Assembly: GCA_005784505.1 (NCBI GenBank)
Contig: VCAZ01000396.1
Span: 36,585 to 100,584 of the forward strand
Source of the DNA: Bagarius yarrelli
Taxonomy: Eukaryota; Chordata; Actinopteri; Siluriformes; Sisoridae
Length of the DNA: 64,000 nt
Direction: 5' to 3'
Below, one piece after another: positions 11,361 through 24,210 of the stretch; positions within the stretch are counted from its first letter, which is position 1; every line of letters begins with the position of its first letter. The notes beneath the pieces are model-generated. The model made no database searches, was not told the origin of the DNA, and was given only the letters and a program-made list of their open reading frames with translations. Position numbers and translations under genes: made by a program.

Positions 11361-14300
11361 AAAGTAATAATGTATACTATACTATATATAATATAATAAA
11401 TAGAATATAATTCATAAAGTACTTCAATAACTATATATAAATAGTAAGATATCTAATAAAGTATATATTCATATAATATAATATAATATAACATAGGAAT
11501 ATAATATAATAGAAGATAAGAAAGTATAATATGAATATAATACTAAGTATAATAGAAGATAATATAATAAAGTAGAATATAATAGAATATAATAGAGAAA
11601 TATAATCAAGTATAATAGAAGATAATAAATATTCCTATAATATAAGTATAGATATAAATAGAAGATATAATAGTGGTAATATAGCCATATAATTATAATA
11701 TAATATTATATAATATAATAAAGGATCATTATAATATAATATGAATATAAGATAATCTAATAAAGTAATCTAAGGATAATATCATATAATAGAATAAAGT
11801 ATAATAGGAATGCTAATATAATAAGGATAAATATAAGATAATATAATAAAGTAATAATAATTAATAGAATATTAATAAAGATAATATTAAATAATATAAT
11901 AAAGGATACTATATATAATTATAAATGAAATGTATAGAAGAAACGATAATGATTAAGATTAATATAAGAAAGTATAATTATAATATGTATGGATATATAA
12001 TATAATAAGTAGTAAGATCAGAGAATATAAGATAATAGAATAGAAAGGACAAAAGAAAGTAATATAAGAGTAATATAAAGAAAGTATAATATAATATAAG
12101 ATAATAGAATATAAGAGAATGCTGCGGTCCCCAGAGAATATCATATAATATAAGAAGAAAGTAAAGGATAATATAATATAATTAAAGATGAAATAAAGAA
12201 AAGGTAGAATATAATATAATATAATATAATAGAAGATAATGATAATAAAGTAGAAGATAATATAAGATAGAGAATATAATAACAGGTATTAATAGAAGAT
12301 AAGATAATAGAAATTAAAGTATAAGTAAATATTAGGAATATAATATAAGAAAAGGATACGATAATATAAAGAATATAAGATAATATAATAAAAGTAGAAT
12401 AGAAGTATAATCTACTTTAATATAATGAAAGTATAAGAGAAGATAATATAATAAAGTAGAATATAATATCAGTATAATATGAATAAAGAGGATAATATAA
12501 TATAATATTATATAAGAAATAAAGGAGAATATAAGTATAAGATAATATAATAATAAGGCTCGAATATAGATAAATAGAATTAATAAAATAGAATATAATA
12601 ACTAGAATAGAAGAGAAATAGTAATATCATATAATAAAAGTATAATAGAATAGAAGATAAGATAATAGAATAAGTATAAGATAAGAGATAAGAGAATACA
12701 AGATAAAGAAGAGAATAAAATATAATATAAGGATAACATAGAAAGTAGAAGAAATATAATCTAATAATAATAGAAGATGAAGATAATAAAGTTAGTTGGT
12801 TTGTTTTTGTGTGTGGTAAAATAGATAGAATATAAGATATAAAGTTAATATAATAGAAGATAAGGAAGAGGAGATATAAGGAGAATATGAATATAAGAGA
12901 AGATAATAGAATTGAAAGGATAAGATAAGAGAGATCAGATAAGAAGTATAATATGTAATATAAGAGAAGATAAGAGAATATAATATGAAGAAAGTATAAT
13001 ATAGATATATAATATAAGATAATAGAATAGTAGAATATAATACAAGAGAATATAAGAATATAATATAATATAATAGAAGTAAAGTCTATAATAGAATACA
13101 GAAGAGAATATAAGATAATATAAGAGAATAAAATATTAAGAGAAGAAAATATAAGATAATGAAAATGAAGATATATAAGAGAATATAATATAATAGAATT
13201 AAAGGCTAAGATACTAGAATATAATAGAATTAATATAGATAAGAGAATATAATAAAGTATGCAGAGATAGACGAAAGTATAATATAATATATATAATTAG
13301 ATAGAATAGAAAATAAAGTATAATCTAAAGATAATAAAGGATAATATAATATAAGATAATAGAATAAACGAGGAAGAGAATATAAGAGAAGAAAGGAGAA
13401 TATAAGGTAGATATAAGACAAATAGGTGAGATAAGATAGAGAAGATGAAGAAACAAAACCAAGAAAAAGTAGGGGATTTCTTTGTAGGTATATAGTGTCG
13501 GTTTTTAGTATGTTTTGTGGTTTAGTCTCCGATGTTGCTTGTGTGTGTGATATTGTGGGTTAGCTGCTGATATTGATACGCGGTTTGTATAGGTGGGTTT
13601 GTAGATTGGGTCGTACTATTATGATTATAGGATATTTTTGTTTTTCTTTTATTCTCTTGTTGAAGGTGCTGTTTGGAGTTTAGTTTTGTTTGTAGAATAT
13701 ATATAATATAAGAGTAAGTGAAGAATAAAGTATAATATAATATAATATAAGAGAAGAGAATATAATAAAGTATGGAATATCAATAGATATAAGATAATAT
13801 AAGATAATATAATATAATATCATAAAGGATAATAGAATATAAGAGAAGATAAGATAAGGTGTAGAAAGAATATAATGCTATATAATAGGATAATATAAGA
13901 GACATATAAAAAAGTATAATCTAATATAATATAATAGAAGAAAGTAGATATAAGAGAATAAAAAAAATAACAAAAAAAATTTAATAATATAATAGATAAA
14001 TATGAAGATAATATAATATAATATAAAAAATATAATGGAGCATAGAATAGAAGTAAACGATAATAAAGAATAGAATATAATAAATATGTAATAAAAGTAT
14101 AATATAGTATAATATAAATAAGAAATAAATGAAGGATAATAAAGTTATAATATAAAATATAATTATAATAGAATAAGGTAATAAATATAATATTAGATAC
14201 TATAATAAAATAAAAGGATAAATAATAAATATAATAATAAATTAATAAGTATTAATATAATATAATATAATATAGTATAATATAATAAGGTATTGATATA

Positions 14301-16052
14301 TATAATATATATATATAATATAATATAATATACTAAAGTATAATTAATATAATATAATATAAGAGAATATAATATAATATAGATAATATAATAAGTATTA
14401 TAATATAAATATAATATAATAAAGTAGTAATATAATATAATATAATAGAATAGAATATAATAAAGTATTAATATAATATAATAACCGTAAATAAATACTA
14501 TAAATATATAATATAAATATAATATAATGTAATATAATAAGTATAATAATAATATAATATAATAAAATATATATATATATATAATTAAATAAGATAATAT
14601 AATATAATATAAAGATTTTACTATATAAAGTAGAAATAAAAGAATATAATGTGAATAAAGATAATATTGTAAATAATATAAGATAATAATAAACTAAAGA
14701 TCAATAATATAATAAATATAATTAATATAACAGTATAATAAAGTATAATATAATATAATATAAGATAATATGAATATTAAGATAATAAATAGAAGATAAG
14801 ATAATAAATAAAGTATATAGAAATAATAAATATTAATATAATAGAATTACATAATAAAAGAAGATAATATATATAAAAAGATAGATAATATAATCTAATA
14901 GAAGAAATATTAATATAATATAAATAAGAATAATAATATAATATAATATAAGGTATATATTATAAATAGAATAAAGTATATATAATAATATAATATAATA
15001 ATATTAATATAATATAAAATTATAATAAAAGAATATAATAGTAAGATAATATAATATATATAATATAATATGAATAGCATATATAAATATAGAAATATAA
15101 TATAATATAATATATATATAATAATATAATAATAATATATAATATATATCATATAATATAATAAAGTATATATATAATTAATATAAATAATAATATAATA
15201 TAATATAATATAATATAATAATAATATAAGAATATAAGATAATAAGATATATAATAGAATATAATATATATAATATAATATATATAAGAAAGTATAATAG
15301 TAATATATATAATAAAGATAAGATAATATAATAAAAGTATAATATAATATAATATAATATAATTAAATAATAAAGTATATGATAATATAATATAATATAA
15401 TAAAATTTAATATAATATAATATAATAAAAATAAAGCTATAATATAATTAATATAATAAAGTTAATATAATATTAATATTAAAATTTAAGATATATAATA
15501 TAATAATATAATAGTAATAAATATATCATAATATAATAGCAATATAATTATATATCGATATAATATAATATAATAACGTATAAATATATTAATATAATAT
15601 ATAGAAAATATAATATATATATAAATATAATAAGTATAATATAATATAATATAATTATAATAAATATACATATAATATAATCTAATAAATAAATAAGTCT
15701 AATATAATATCAGATATAAGAAATAATATAATAAATTAATATAATATAATATAATAAAAAATAATATAATAATATAATAAATAATAATATAATATAATAT
15801 AATATAATATAATATAATATAATATAATATAAGATATAATATAAGATAATATATATATATAAATATAATAATATAATATATAATATAATATATATAATTA
15901 ATATAATATAATAATAATAGTAATAAAAATATAATATAATTAAGATAATATAAATTAGATAATATATATAAAGTATAATATAATATAATATAATATTAAA
16001 GTATAATATATAATATAATATAATAAAGTATAATATAATATATATAATATTA
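11361..16052. repeat. 4.7 kb A/T satellite of TATAATA / AGAATA words
   Basis: Almost unbroken array of 5-7 bp words (ATAAT, ATAGA, TATAATATAA, AAAGTATAA). The first part (about 11.36-13.95 kb) contains many G on the + strand but nearly no C. The second part (13.95-16.05 kb) is almost pure A/T. Two short G/T-rich islands interrupt it (12.79-12.83 and 13.45-13.69 kb). It separates the prkab1 promoter side from a retrotransposon fragment. No gene is seen in it; minus-strand frames of Tyr/Ile are repeat artefacts. Confidence 0.92.
13452..13695. other. G/T-rich non-repetitive island inside the A/T satellite
   Basis: About 240 bp where composition switches abruptly to G and T (for example GGTATATAGTGTCGG, GTTTTGTGGTTTAG) with little C or A. 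The satellite then resumes unchanged. No open frame or known repeat is recognised. It could be a foreign insert, a rearranged remnant, or a low-quality consensus patch. Confidence 0.5.
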
Positions 16053-16161
16053 TGGCGGTGTTAAAAATGTAAATAATTGTTAGATATTTATACAATTGTT
16101 ATGAAAAGAAAAATAAGATGAGGAAGAGGAAGGAGAGAAGAAGGTAGAAGTAGATGAGGAT

Positions 16162-16960
16162 ATGGAAGATTCTTCTCTTCACCTAAACCTTGTTATGGCC
16201 ACAGTAACCTACAGACCCATCAACATCAGGAGTGGCATCTACCAAGGAGTGGGACTGGCTCCACCCACTGCAGAACATTACTGGCTTTGGACACTACACC
16301 TCACACGGAGAGACGGAAATGTTAAACAACCTTTCCATACAGACCGCCTGAAGACATATGCAAAGAACGATGCAGAGCAGACTGGTCTTCTAAAAACCAT
16401 CGAAGCCACCAGCAATAACACTGGCGTGGAATTCAGACTGGACAAGTGCACCAAGGTCTCCTTCAAGAAAGGTCATGTTGATACGGTCATCCAGGACCTC
16501 CAGTAAACACAGGACAGTCAGAGACCAGGGAGCTTCAAATGCCTACAATACCACCTGCAGAAGATGAGGCAAACACAATCCATGCCCTCTGAACCTATTC
16601 AAAGAGAAACACTATGGACACCAACAACTTAGGTCAGGGGTGTCTAAACTCAGTCCTGGAGGGCCGGTGTCACCTTTAACACCCTTAACACCTTGGTCAA
16701 GACCACAGAAAAGCTCATCAAGTACAACGACCTCAAAATCGAGGTCTCAAAACCTCGACCATCCCAGTCATTGAGACTGTGGTACCATCAGAAAGGACTT
16801 CAGTCAAATTCCTGGACATTTAAGGATCCAAGTCCTTCACAAGACCACCCTCCTTTCCACTGCACAGCTCCTCAGGAGGCCCTGTCCATAATAGGTCCAC
16901 AGATTGAACCCGGCTGTCTGGAGGTTAAAAACACTGTCATACCAGTTAATTCAGATAATA
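16162..16960 (+). pseudogene. Degenerate non-LTR retrotransposon (reverse transcriptase/C-terminal part)
   Basis: Residual open frames recall the reverse transcriptase and downstream region of a fish LINE. First piece (16162-16506): NIRSGIYQGVGL, then LKTYAKND, VEFRLDKCTKVSFKKG. Second piece (16693-16960): LIKYNDLKIEVSK and later APQEALSII, which fits the conserved LKxxYxDLEIEVSK and TAHILRRALS segments of that type of element. The YxDD catalytic box is not visible, there are stops and frame changes, and a MITE-like piece interrupts the two parts. It is clearly dead. Family assignment is from memory of motif style and is uncertain. Confidence 0.6.
16633..16690. mobile_element. hAT-type MITE end fragment
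   Basis: Contains CAGGGGTGTCTAAACTCAGT followed by CCTGGAGGGCCGGTGTC, a terminal sequence frequent in fish genomes and typical of hAT-like nonautonomous elements. Only one end is seen. It sits between the two retrotransposon pieces, suggesting a nested insertion followed by deletion. Confidence 0.45.
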
Positions 16961-17041
16961 ATAATATGGTGGTGTGTATAATGTTGTCGTTATACAATAA
17001 TAGTTTCTCACCACTCTTGATTGACATTATGACACATGCCC

Positions 17042-17067
17042 AACACACACACACACACACACACACA

Positions 17068-17096
<29 letters not shown>
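17042..17096. repeat. (CA)n microsatellite
   Basis: About 55 bp of CA with one break. The next 300 bp (17170-17355) hold AGACAGAC and poly-A tracts. Nothing else is seen between the retrotransposon fragment and the tmem233 3' region. Confidence 0.85.
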
Positions 17097-17098
<2 letters not shown>

Positions 17099-17404
17099 CA
17101 GAACTCGGCTATATTTAAACTTGACTACTACTGATGTTACATATCAGAATACAGAATCATCCATACGCTGCAGATTGCAGAGAGACAGACAGGTCAGGTG
17201 GGGGTAGAGAGTGAGACAAGACAGAGAGTGAGCGAGAGAGTGTGACAAGAAAAAAAAAAAAAAAAAAAAGATACAGGTCGAGAAGAATAATGCAGACTGA
17301 TGCAAAGAGTCAGTCAGACAGTCAGTCAGACAGACAGACAGACAGACAGACAGGAAAGGATAAAGAAAGAGACAGAAATGTATATTTTTTTCTTTCTTTC
17401 TTTC

Positions 17405-17410
17405 TTTATT
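17405..17410 (-). terminator. Candidate polyadenylation signal of tmem233
   Basis: TTTATT on the plus strand, AATAAA on the minus strand, about 720 bp beyond the predicted tmem233 stop. Other AATAAA-like hits lie nearer (about 17748), so the real site is open. Confidence 0.35.
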
Positions 17411-18127
17411 GATGTACATTTATAAATTGCACTCATTCTTTAGTTTAAAAAAATGATAATCAAACAGAGAAAACGTTTCTGTACAAACATAAATTTGTTG
17501 TTTTAAACAAACGAGTCTGTATTAGAAAAGTAGCAGATCGGTCTGTCTCACTGACCTGTCTGTCTCACTGACCTGTCTGTCTCACTGACTCTGTCTCACT
17601 GTCCATCCACATCCACACTCTCCAGACTTCATCAGTGTTACATCTGCCTCGGTGTCACTAACACACATAAATAAAGTTTAATAAAAAAACCCTTTAAATG
17701 AATGTTACAGTTCCACCAGGTGGTGACGGTGAAACTACAAACGTTCGATTTATTTACTGAAAATAACAAAATCAAATCTACAAATATTCACATTTTTCCC
17801 AAACAATCATTGGAAGTGTTTTTGTCGATTCTGATGCAAGTGTGAATTTAACGCTATTGATAATTAACACATGCTAATCTAACTGTAACATGACAAAGAC
17901 ATACGGTATAACAGAAACATCTGGATTCCCTGCTTCACATCTGCACCTGAATCTACGCTGTGAAAAGTGTGAAATGTTCCAGATTTTAGCTGTAAATGCT
18001 GTACAATGCTGCAGGGGGCGTCCCTGAGCCAGCAGACATGGAGACATCCGGCTTTGAGCATAGAGTCTTTTAGAGGTCGAGATGAACCTCAAGCTGAGAC
18101 GGTTCCTGGTCAGGTTCCTCTCTGTGC

Positions 18128-18893
18128 TCAGAAGGTGTGCTGGAAAAACACAAGAAAAAATGTTTAGACATTAAAAAGTGGAATTTAAGGTGGATTTGGG
18201 TTCGATTAGTAGATTAGATGACAGTCTGAACTTCATGGTGGTACAGCAGATTTCTGTAGCTGCTCCAGGGTTCCAGTTTTACAAGCGGGTGAATCTAATT
18301 GATGATGTCATGAGCAGGAATTCTCACTTTAACCCACTGTTCCCAGAACAGACTTCAGACTTTAATCATGGTCACTCCTGAGGAGGATGAAGTGCTTGAA
18401 GAAGATAAATGAAGGTGAATTTCCTCTGAAAACCATAAGGAACCGCGTGCATCACTTCCATCAGTGTGTTGGATAAACACACCTGGACACAAACCTTTCA
18501 GCTTCTCCTCCCCATTTTTTAAAATCCTCGTATTTTATTATTTTAGAGGTTTTTGCATTCGTTCATTTCATCACTAATAAACGGACAGTTTTAATTGTTC
18601 TTCTTTATTGATCTGGTTTTGTTGATCTTCAGCTTTTAAATGCGACGTGCTCTGTGGTGGAAGCTCCGCCCACGGTGGAAGCTCCGCCTTGTTCCTGATT
18701 GGGTTCTGGTACCGGTGGAAATGCATTGACTGTTTGATGCTTGAGGTTCAGCTTGTGTCACTGTTCTGTGGAGAACTTCAGTAGGACAAAACAGAAGCAC
18801 AGACACAACGCTGAACTGAGCAAAACACCATGAGGGCCACCATAAGTTTCGGCTGTACAGGAAAACACATCAGGTCACATGATTTTAAATGAT

Positions 18894-18946
<53 letters not shown>

Positions 18947-19124
18947 TACCGTAGTGAAGTGCACGATGCAGAAGGTCATGATTATGAGTAGGCCGATGAT
19001 GAAGGAAGCGACGCCCATGTGAAGAGCTTTTCTCCCCAAACGGTGAGCGCCGTCATAATCGCCGTTATCGTAGCTACTCTGAGACTGAGAGACAAGCACA
19101 CACATACAACATTATATACTTTAT

Positions 19125-19172
<48 letters not shown>

Positions 19173-21157
19173 ACACCCACACACACCATGTTCGTTTACA
19201 CTCATCCAATCACAACACACTGCACTGCTCTCAGCCAATCAGAACACACTGTACTGCTCTCATCCAATCAAATCACATTGCACTGCTCTCAGCCAATCAG
19301 AACACACTGTACTGCTCTCATCCAATCAGAACACCCTGTACTGCTCTCATCCAATCAGAACACACTGTACTGCCCTCAGTCAATCAGAACACACTGTACT
19401 GCCCTCAGTCAATCAGAACACACTGTACTGCCGCAGTCAGTACTGCTCTCAAATCAGAAAACACACTGTACTGCTCCTCAGCCAATCAGAACACACTGTA
19501 CTGCTCTTATCACCAATCAGATCACACTGTACTGCTCTCGCCAATCAGAAACACACTGTACTGCTCTCAGTCAATCAGATCACACTGCACTGCCCTCAGT
19601 CAATCAGAACACACTGTACTGCCCTCAGCCAATCAGATCACACTGCACTGCCCTCAGTCAATCAGAACACACTGTACTGCCCTCAGCCAATCAGAACACA
19701 CTGTACTGCTCCTACGCCTCAGTCACAATGTACTGCCTCAGCAATCAGAACACACTGTTGCTCTCATCCAATATCACACTGCACTCTCAGCAATCAAACA
19801 CATGTACTGCTCTCAGCTAATCAGAACACGCACTGCTCTAAGCCAATCAAGCCAACACAGGTACTGCCTCAAATCAGCACACTGCATCAGAACACAGCCA
19901 ATCAGAACACACGCTCTGCCTCATCCAATCAGAACACACTGTACTGCCCTCAGCCAATCAGAACACACTGTACTGCTCTCAGCCAATCAGAACACACTGT
20001 ACTGCCCTCAGCCAATCAGAACACACTCCAAATCTACACTGTCGCTCTCAGCAAATCAGAACACACTGTACTGCCCTCAGCCAATCAAACACCAGTATGC
20101 ACTCAGCCATCAGATCAAATGCCTGCTCTCGCCATCAACACACTGTACTCCCGCAGTCAATCAGACACACATGTACTGCTCGCAGATCAATCAGATCACA
20201 CTGTATGCTCTCAGCAACAGATCCCACACTGTACTGCCCTCAGCCAATCAGAACACACTGTACTGCTCTCAGCCAATCAGATCACACTGTACTGCTCTCA
20301 GCCAATCAGATCACACTGTACTGCTCTCAGCTCATCTCTCAGCACACCTGCACTGCTCTAACTCAGTTAGTACAGATGTAAATCTGTTTAGCCGGGATGC
20401 TAACGCGCCTGGCAGTAAAAATGTCTTACCATATTTTACATGCTAGCATGAGTTGCATTAGCATGTAAGCTATATACACATTAGCGGCGTTGAGTCACTC
20501 TCACAGATTAGCAGATCAGATGGAGCTCATAAAACACACACACTTCAGGGACATAGTGTAGATTCCGCGCTGCTTTTAGCTCAGCAGCTCAGGTTCAGTG
20601 ACGTGAAGTAAACACACTGCTGTAAAGTTCATCTGAGCTTCATCTCATCTCAATGATCAATGATCAAAATCTCATCTCAATCTCATCTTCAAAAGTATTG
20701 GAACATCTGTCCATCAAATCCATCTGTGTGTTCCAGGTGTTCATCTCACTCTTCCTCTTATAATCTCCTCCCTTCTTCTGTGCAGCTTTTCCACTAGATT
20801 GGGTCATGTCACTATGTGGGTCATGTGACTGTGTGACTGTCATTCAGTTCCAATAGTATGAGTGAGATCAGACACTAATGTTGAGGTTTGGAGGTCTGGG
20901 GTTCAGTCGGGGTTCCAGTTCATCCCAAAGGATTGTTTAAAGGGGTGGAGTCAGAATCAGGACTCGTTACAGAACATGAGAGTTCTTCTCCTCCAATCAG
21001 GACACAGCATGTCCTTATGGAGATCAGGGGATTTGTGCACAGGGACATTGTCCTGCTGGGACAGGGTTTGAGTCTCACAGTTCCAGAGATGTTCTAGGCA
21101 AGTGTGTGACTCAGAGTTAAACACCCACACTGATTGTTATTCAATCTGTTCTTTTAG

Positions 21158-21230
<73 letters not shown>

Positions 21231-21355
21231 TGTGTGTGTGTGTCAGAAGGCAGCTGGTGTGATTTGAGAGCGTCTTACGATTGAGGTCAGACGGCAGCAC
21301 AGTCAACCTGAAACCTCACACACGTTTCGCTTTCCCCCGCTTCTGCTGCTGCTGT

Positions 21356-21428
<73 letters not shown>

Positions 21429-21994
21429 ACTCAAATCTGAGCCTAACTGAATTAAAGAATTTCCCAGTAAGAAGGGCATGTGTGGTGTGTGTGTGTGTGT
21501 GTGTGATTGTTATTATAGTGTGTAAAATGATTAAATACACATTTAGAAAATCCCTTTAAGGTTCTTTACTCGTCTCTGCAGGTCATCATGTTCCGAAACA
21601 GAACAGACGACAACCGAACTTACACACACCAGTTCACAGAATCAGTTCACAGAATCAGTTCACAGAATCAGTTCACAGAATCAGTTCACAGAATCAGTTC
21701 ACAGAATCAGTTCACAGAATCAGTTCACAGAATCAGTTCACAGAATCAGTTCAGATCTTCTACAGTAAAAACCTTTAGTGATCCAGTGGACCTGGAGGAA
21801 CCCTGAGGAACCCTGAGGAACTCCTCTGTCCTAGAACCTCTGTCCTAGGTGGTGTGTGTGTGTGTGTGTGTAAGAATTAGTTTCTCAGAATAAAATATAT
21901 TTTTAGATTTAATCGAGTTTGGTAGGATATCAATATTTAGAGTGAATATAAACTCTGGACATTTCACTCTTTCCTCATGACTGTCCTGCTCCAA

Positions 21995-22026
<32 letters not shown>

Positions 22027-23277
22027 ATTAACTGTCTCTGTTTATGTCAAATGATAATCATATTAATTGAAATGAAAGATTAGATATTAAAATCAATTAA
22101 ACTCCCTGAACTTTTCCTGAAGTTTGTTTCTAGAGCTCATTATCTGTCATTGTCTCACTGTCTCAGTGTTTCACCGTCTTATGTCTCACTGTCTTATTGT
22201 CTCACTGTCTCCTTTTCTTAATGTCTTATTGTCTCCTTGTCTCACTGTCTTATTTTTTTTACCATTTCCTTATCTCATTGTCTCACTGTCCCATTGTGTT
22301 AGTGTGTTAGTGTCTCAGTGTCTCCGACTGAATTAAAATGTCACTGCAGATTTTAGCTTCTGCTAAAGGAAATAAGAGTGTTTTTTTGTATCTGTTTACC
22401 GTTTGGACTTTAGTCCCGCCTCCTTCTGATAGATATTTAGTTCAATTGTCCCTCAGTCTTAAACCCGTCTGTGGACGAGGGTTGGATATGTGTAAGATTT
22501 GGAGTTTGTTGATTTTCTCAGCACTGCGCAGTTTTGAGGTTAAGGTGTGAAAAGTCAGACTGCTTTCTCTCTTAAACCTTTTGTGTGAATTCAGAGACAC
22601 CGAGACACAAAGACACCGAGACACCGAGACACTGAGACACCGAGACACCGAGACACCGAGACACAGAGACACTGTGATCTTCACTCAGGTACGAGACTTT
22701 AATTCTTCACATTTCAGCGCGAGCGTCTGCTGAAACTCCCCCACGTCTCTCATCATCTGTGTTTCTGTTTCAGCTTCAAATTAAAGGTTAGAATTAAAAC
22801 ACAGACCAGAAGCTGATTAAAGGTTGATGGGATTTAAATTCTCTCTGAGATTCGAAGCAGAAGGGTTGCGATATTAAACATTTGTGATTTTATTTCCAGA
22901 AGACACCTTTAACCCTTCGCTGTCCTGTGTCTGGATTATTAATGTTTATTACTGAATAAAGCGGCGCTGCAGTTTCACACTTTCACTGCCGTTAAATTCA
23001 CCACAGAAAAATAAACACAAAAACTGTTAAACTGCTTATAAAATGTTGTTTTTTCAATCGTATGTGTTTAAATTACAACTGAATTAATTCCTCTTTTTAT
23101 AATAATTATCACATTTTCAGCTTCTAAAATCGAGAAAATACAGAAACAACAAAACTTCTCAGGATAATAAACTAAAACCCGAGTGTTAGAGAGAAAAATC
23201 AACAATAACAACACACACACACACTCACACACACACACACACTTACTTTCTGGATTTTGTGTATTATTAATAGTATA

Positions 23278-23311
<34 letters not shown>

Positions 23312-23836
23312 GAAATGAAATGAATAAAAATATTCATTATTTAATATAAACAAATAAAATTTAACTGGAAACTAAAATAAATATTAAATTAAAAAATTAA
23401 AAAAACAATTATTATTATTGGATTTAATATTTAGGAATATAAATAAAAATAAAATTTAAAGTTCGATTTATTTTAAAAATCTTCAGACTGAAATAAACGA
23501 AAGCCGATTATATAAAAAATGAAATCATGTTGACACGTTGTGTATTAACACTGAATATTACATCATCGTCTGTTACGTTACAATCATTTAATAAACATTA
23601 TAAAGAGAAAACTCTTCTTTCTGCTATAAATCTTAATTGCTGTTAAAATTAAAACCAATTTAATGTAATAATTGATTAAATATCTGTTATTATTATATGA
23701 TTTTAATTAGTCATTATCATATCATCATTATTTATTAATTTATTATTTATTATTATTATTATTATTATTATAAAACTGTTTTCTTCGTTGTGAGAACTTT
23801 AAATAGTTTTGTGTGTGAGAACAAGAAGCATTTAAA

Positions 23837-23878
<42 letters not shown>

Positions 23879-24151
23879 AAGGCCGTGTGTGTGTACCTAC
23901 ATAGTCTGTGGCTGTGTGTGGGTGTGAAAAGTGGTTGTATTATTGCTGCTGTATGTGTGTGTGTATGTGTGTGTGTGTGTGTGGTGTGTTTGTGTGTGTG
24001 TGGTGTGCACGCACCCTCACACACTTATTGCAGGCGGCCAATACTTGAAGCTGGTCTATTTTGCTTGACTCTTATGAGTCTGAGTGAATCACGAGAAGCC
24101 GAGCGTTTGGTCGAATTTCACAATCTATGGCTCAGAGGAACCTCTCACACA

Positions 24152-24210
<59 letters not shown>

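Noticed and set aside
19019..20446. 475-residue plus-strand open frame (HTVLLSANQNTLYC repeats)
   Set aside because: Entirely a product of the 29-bp CCAAT minisatellite; overlaps tmem233 exon 2 on the other strand at its start and has no protein features.
19195..21752. CRISPR-like direct repeats
   Set aside because: Units are directly adjacent with no unique spacers, in a vertebrate intron; these are minisatellites.
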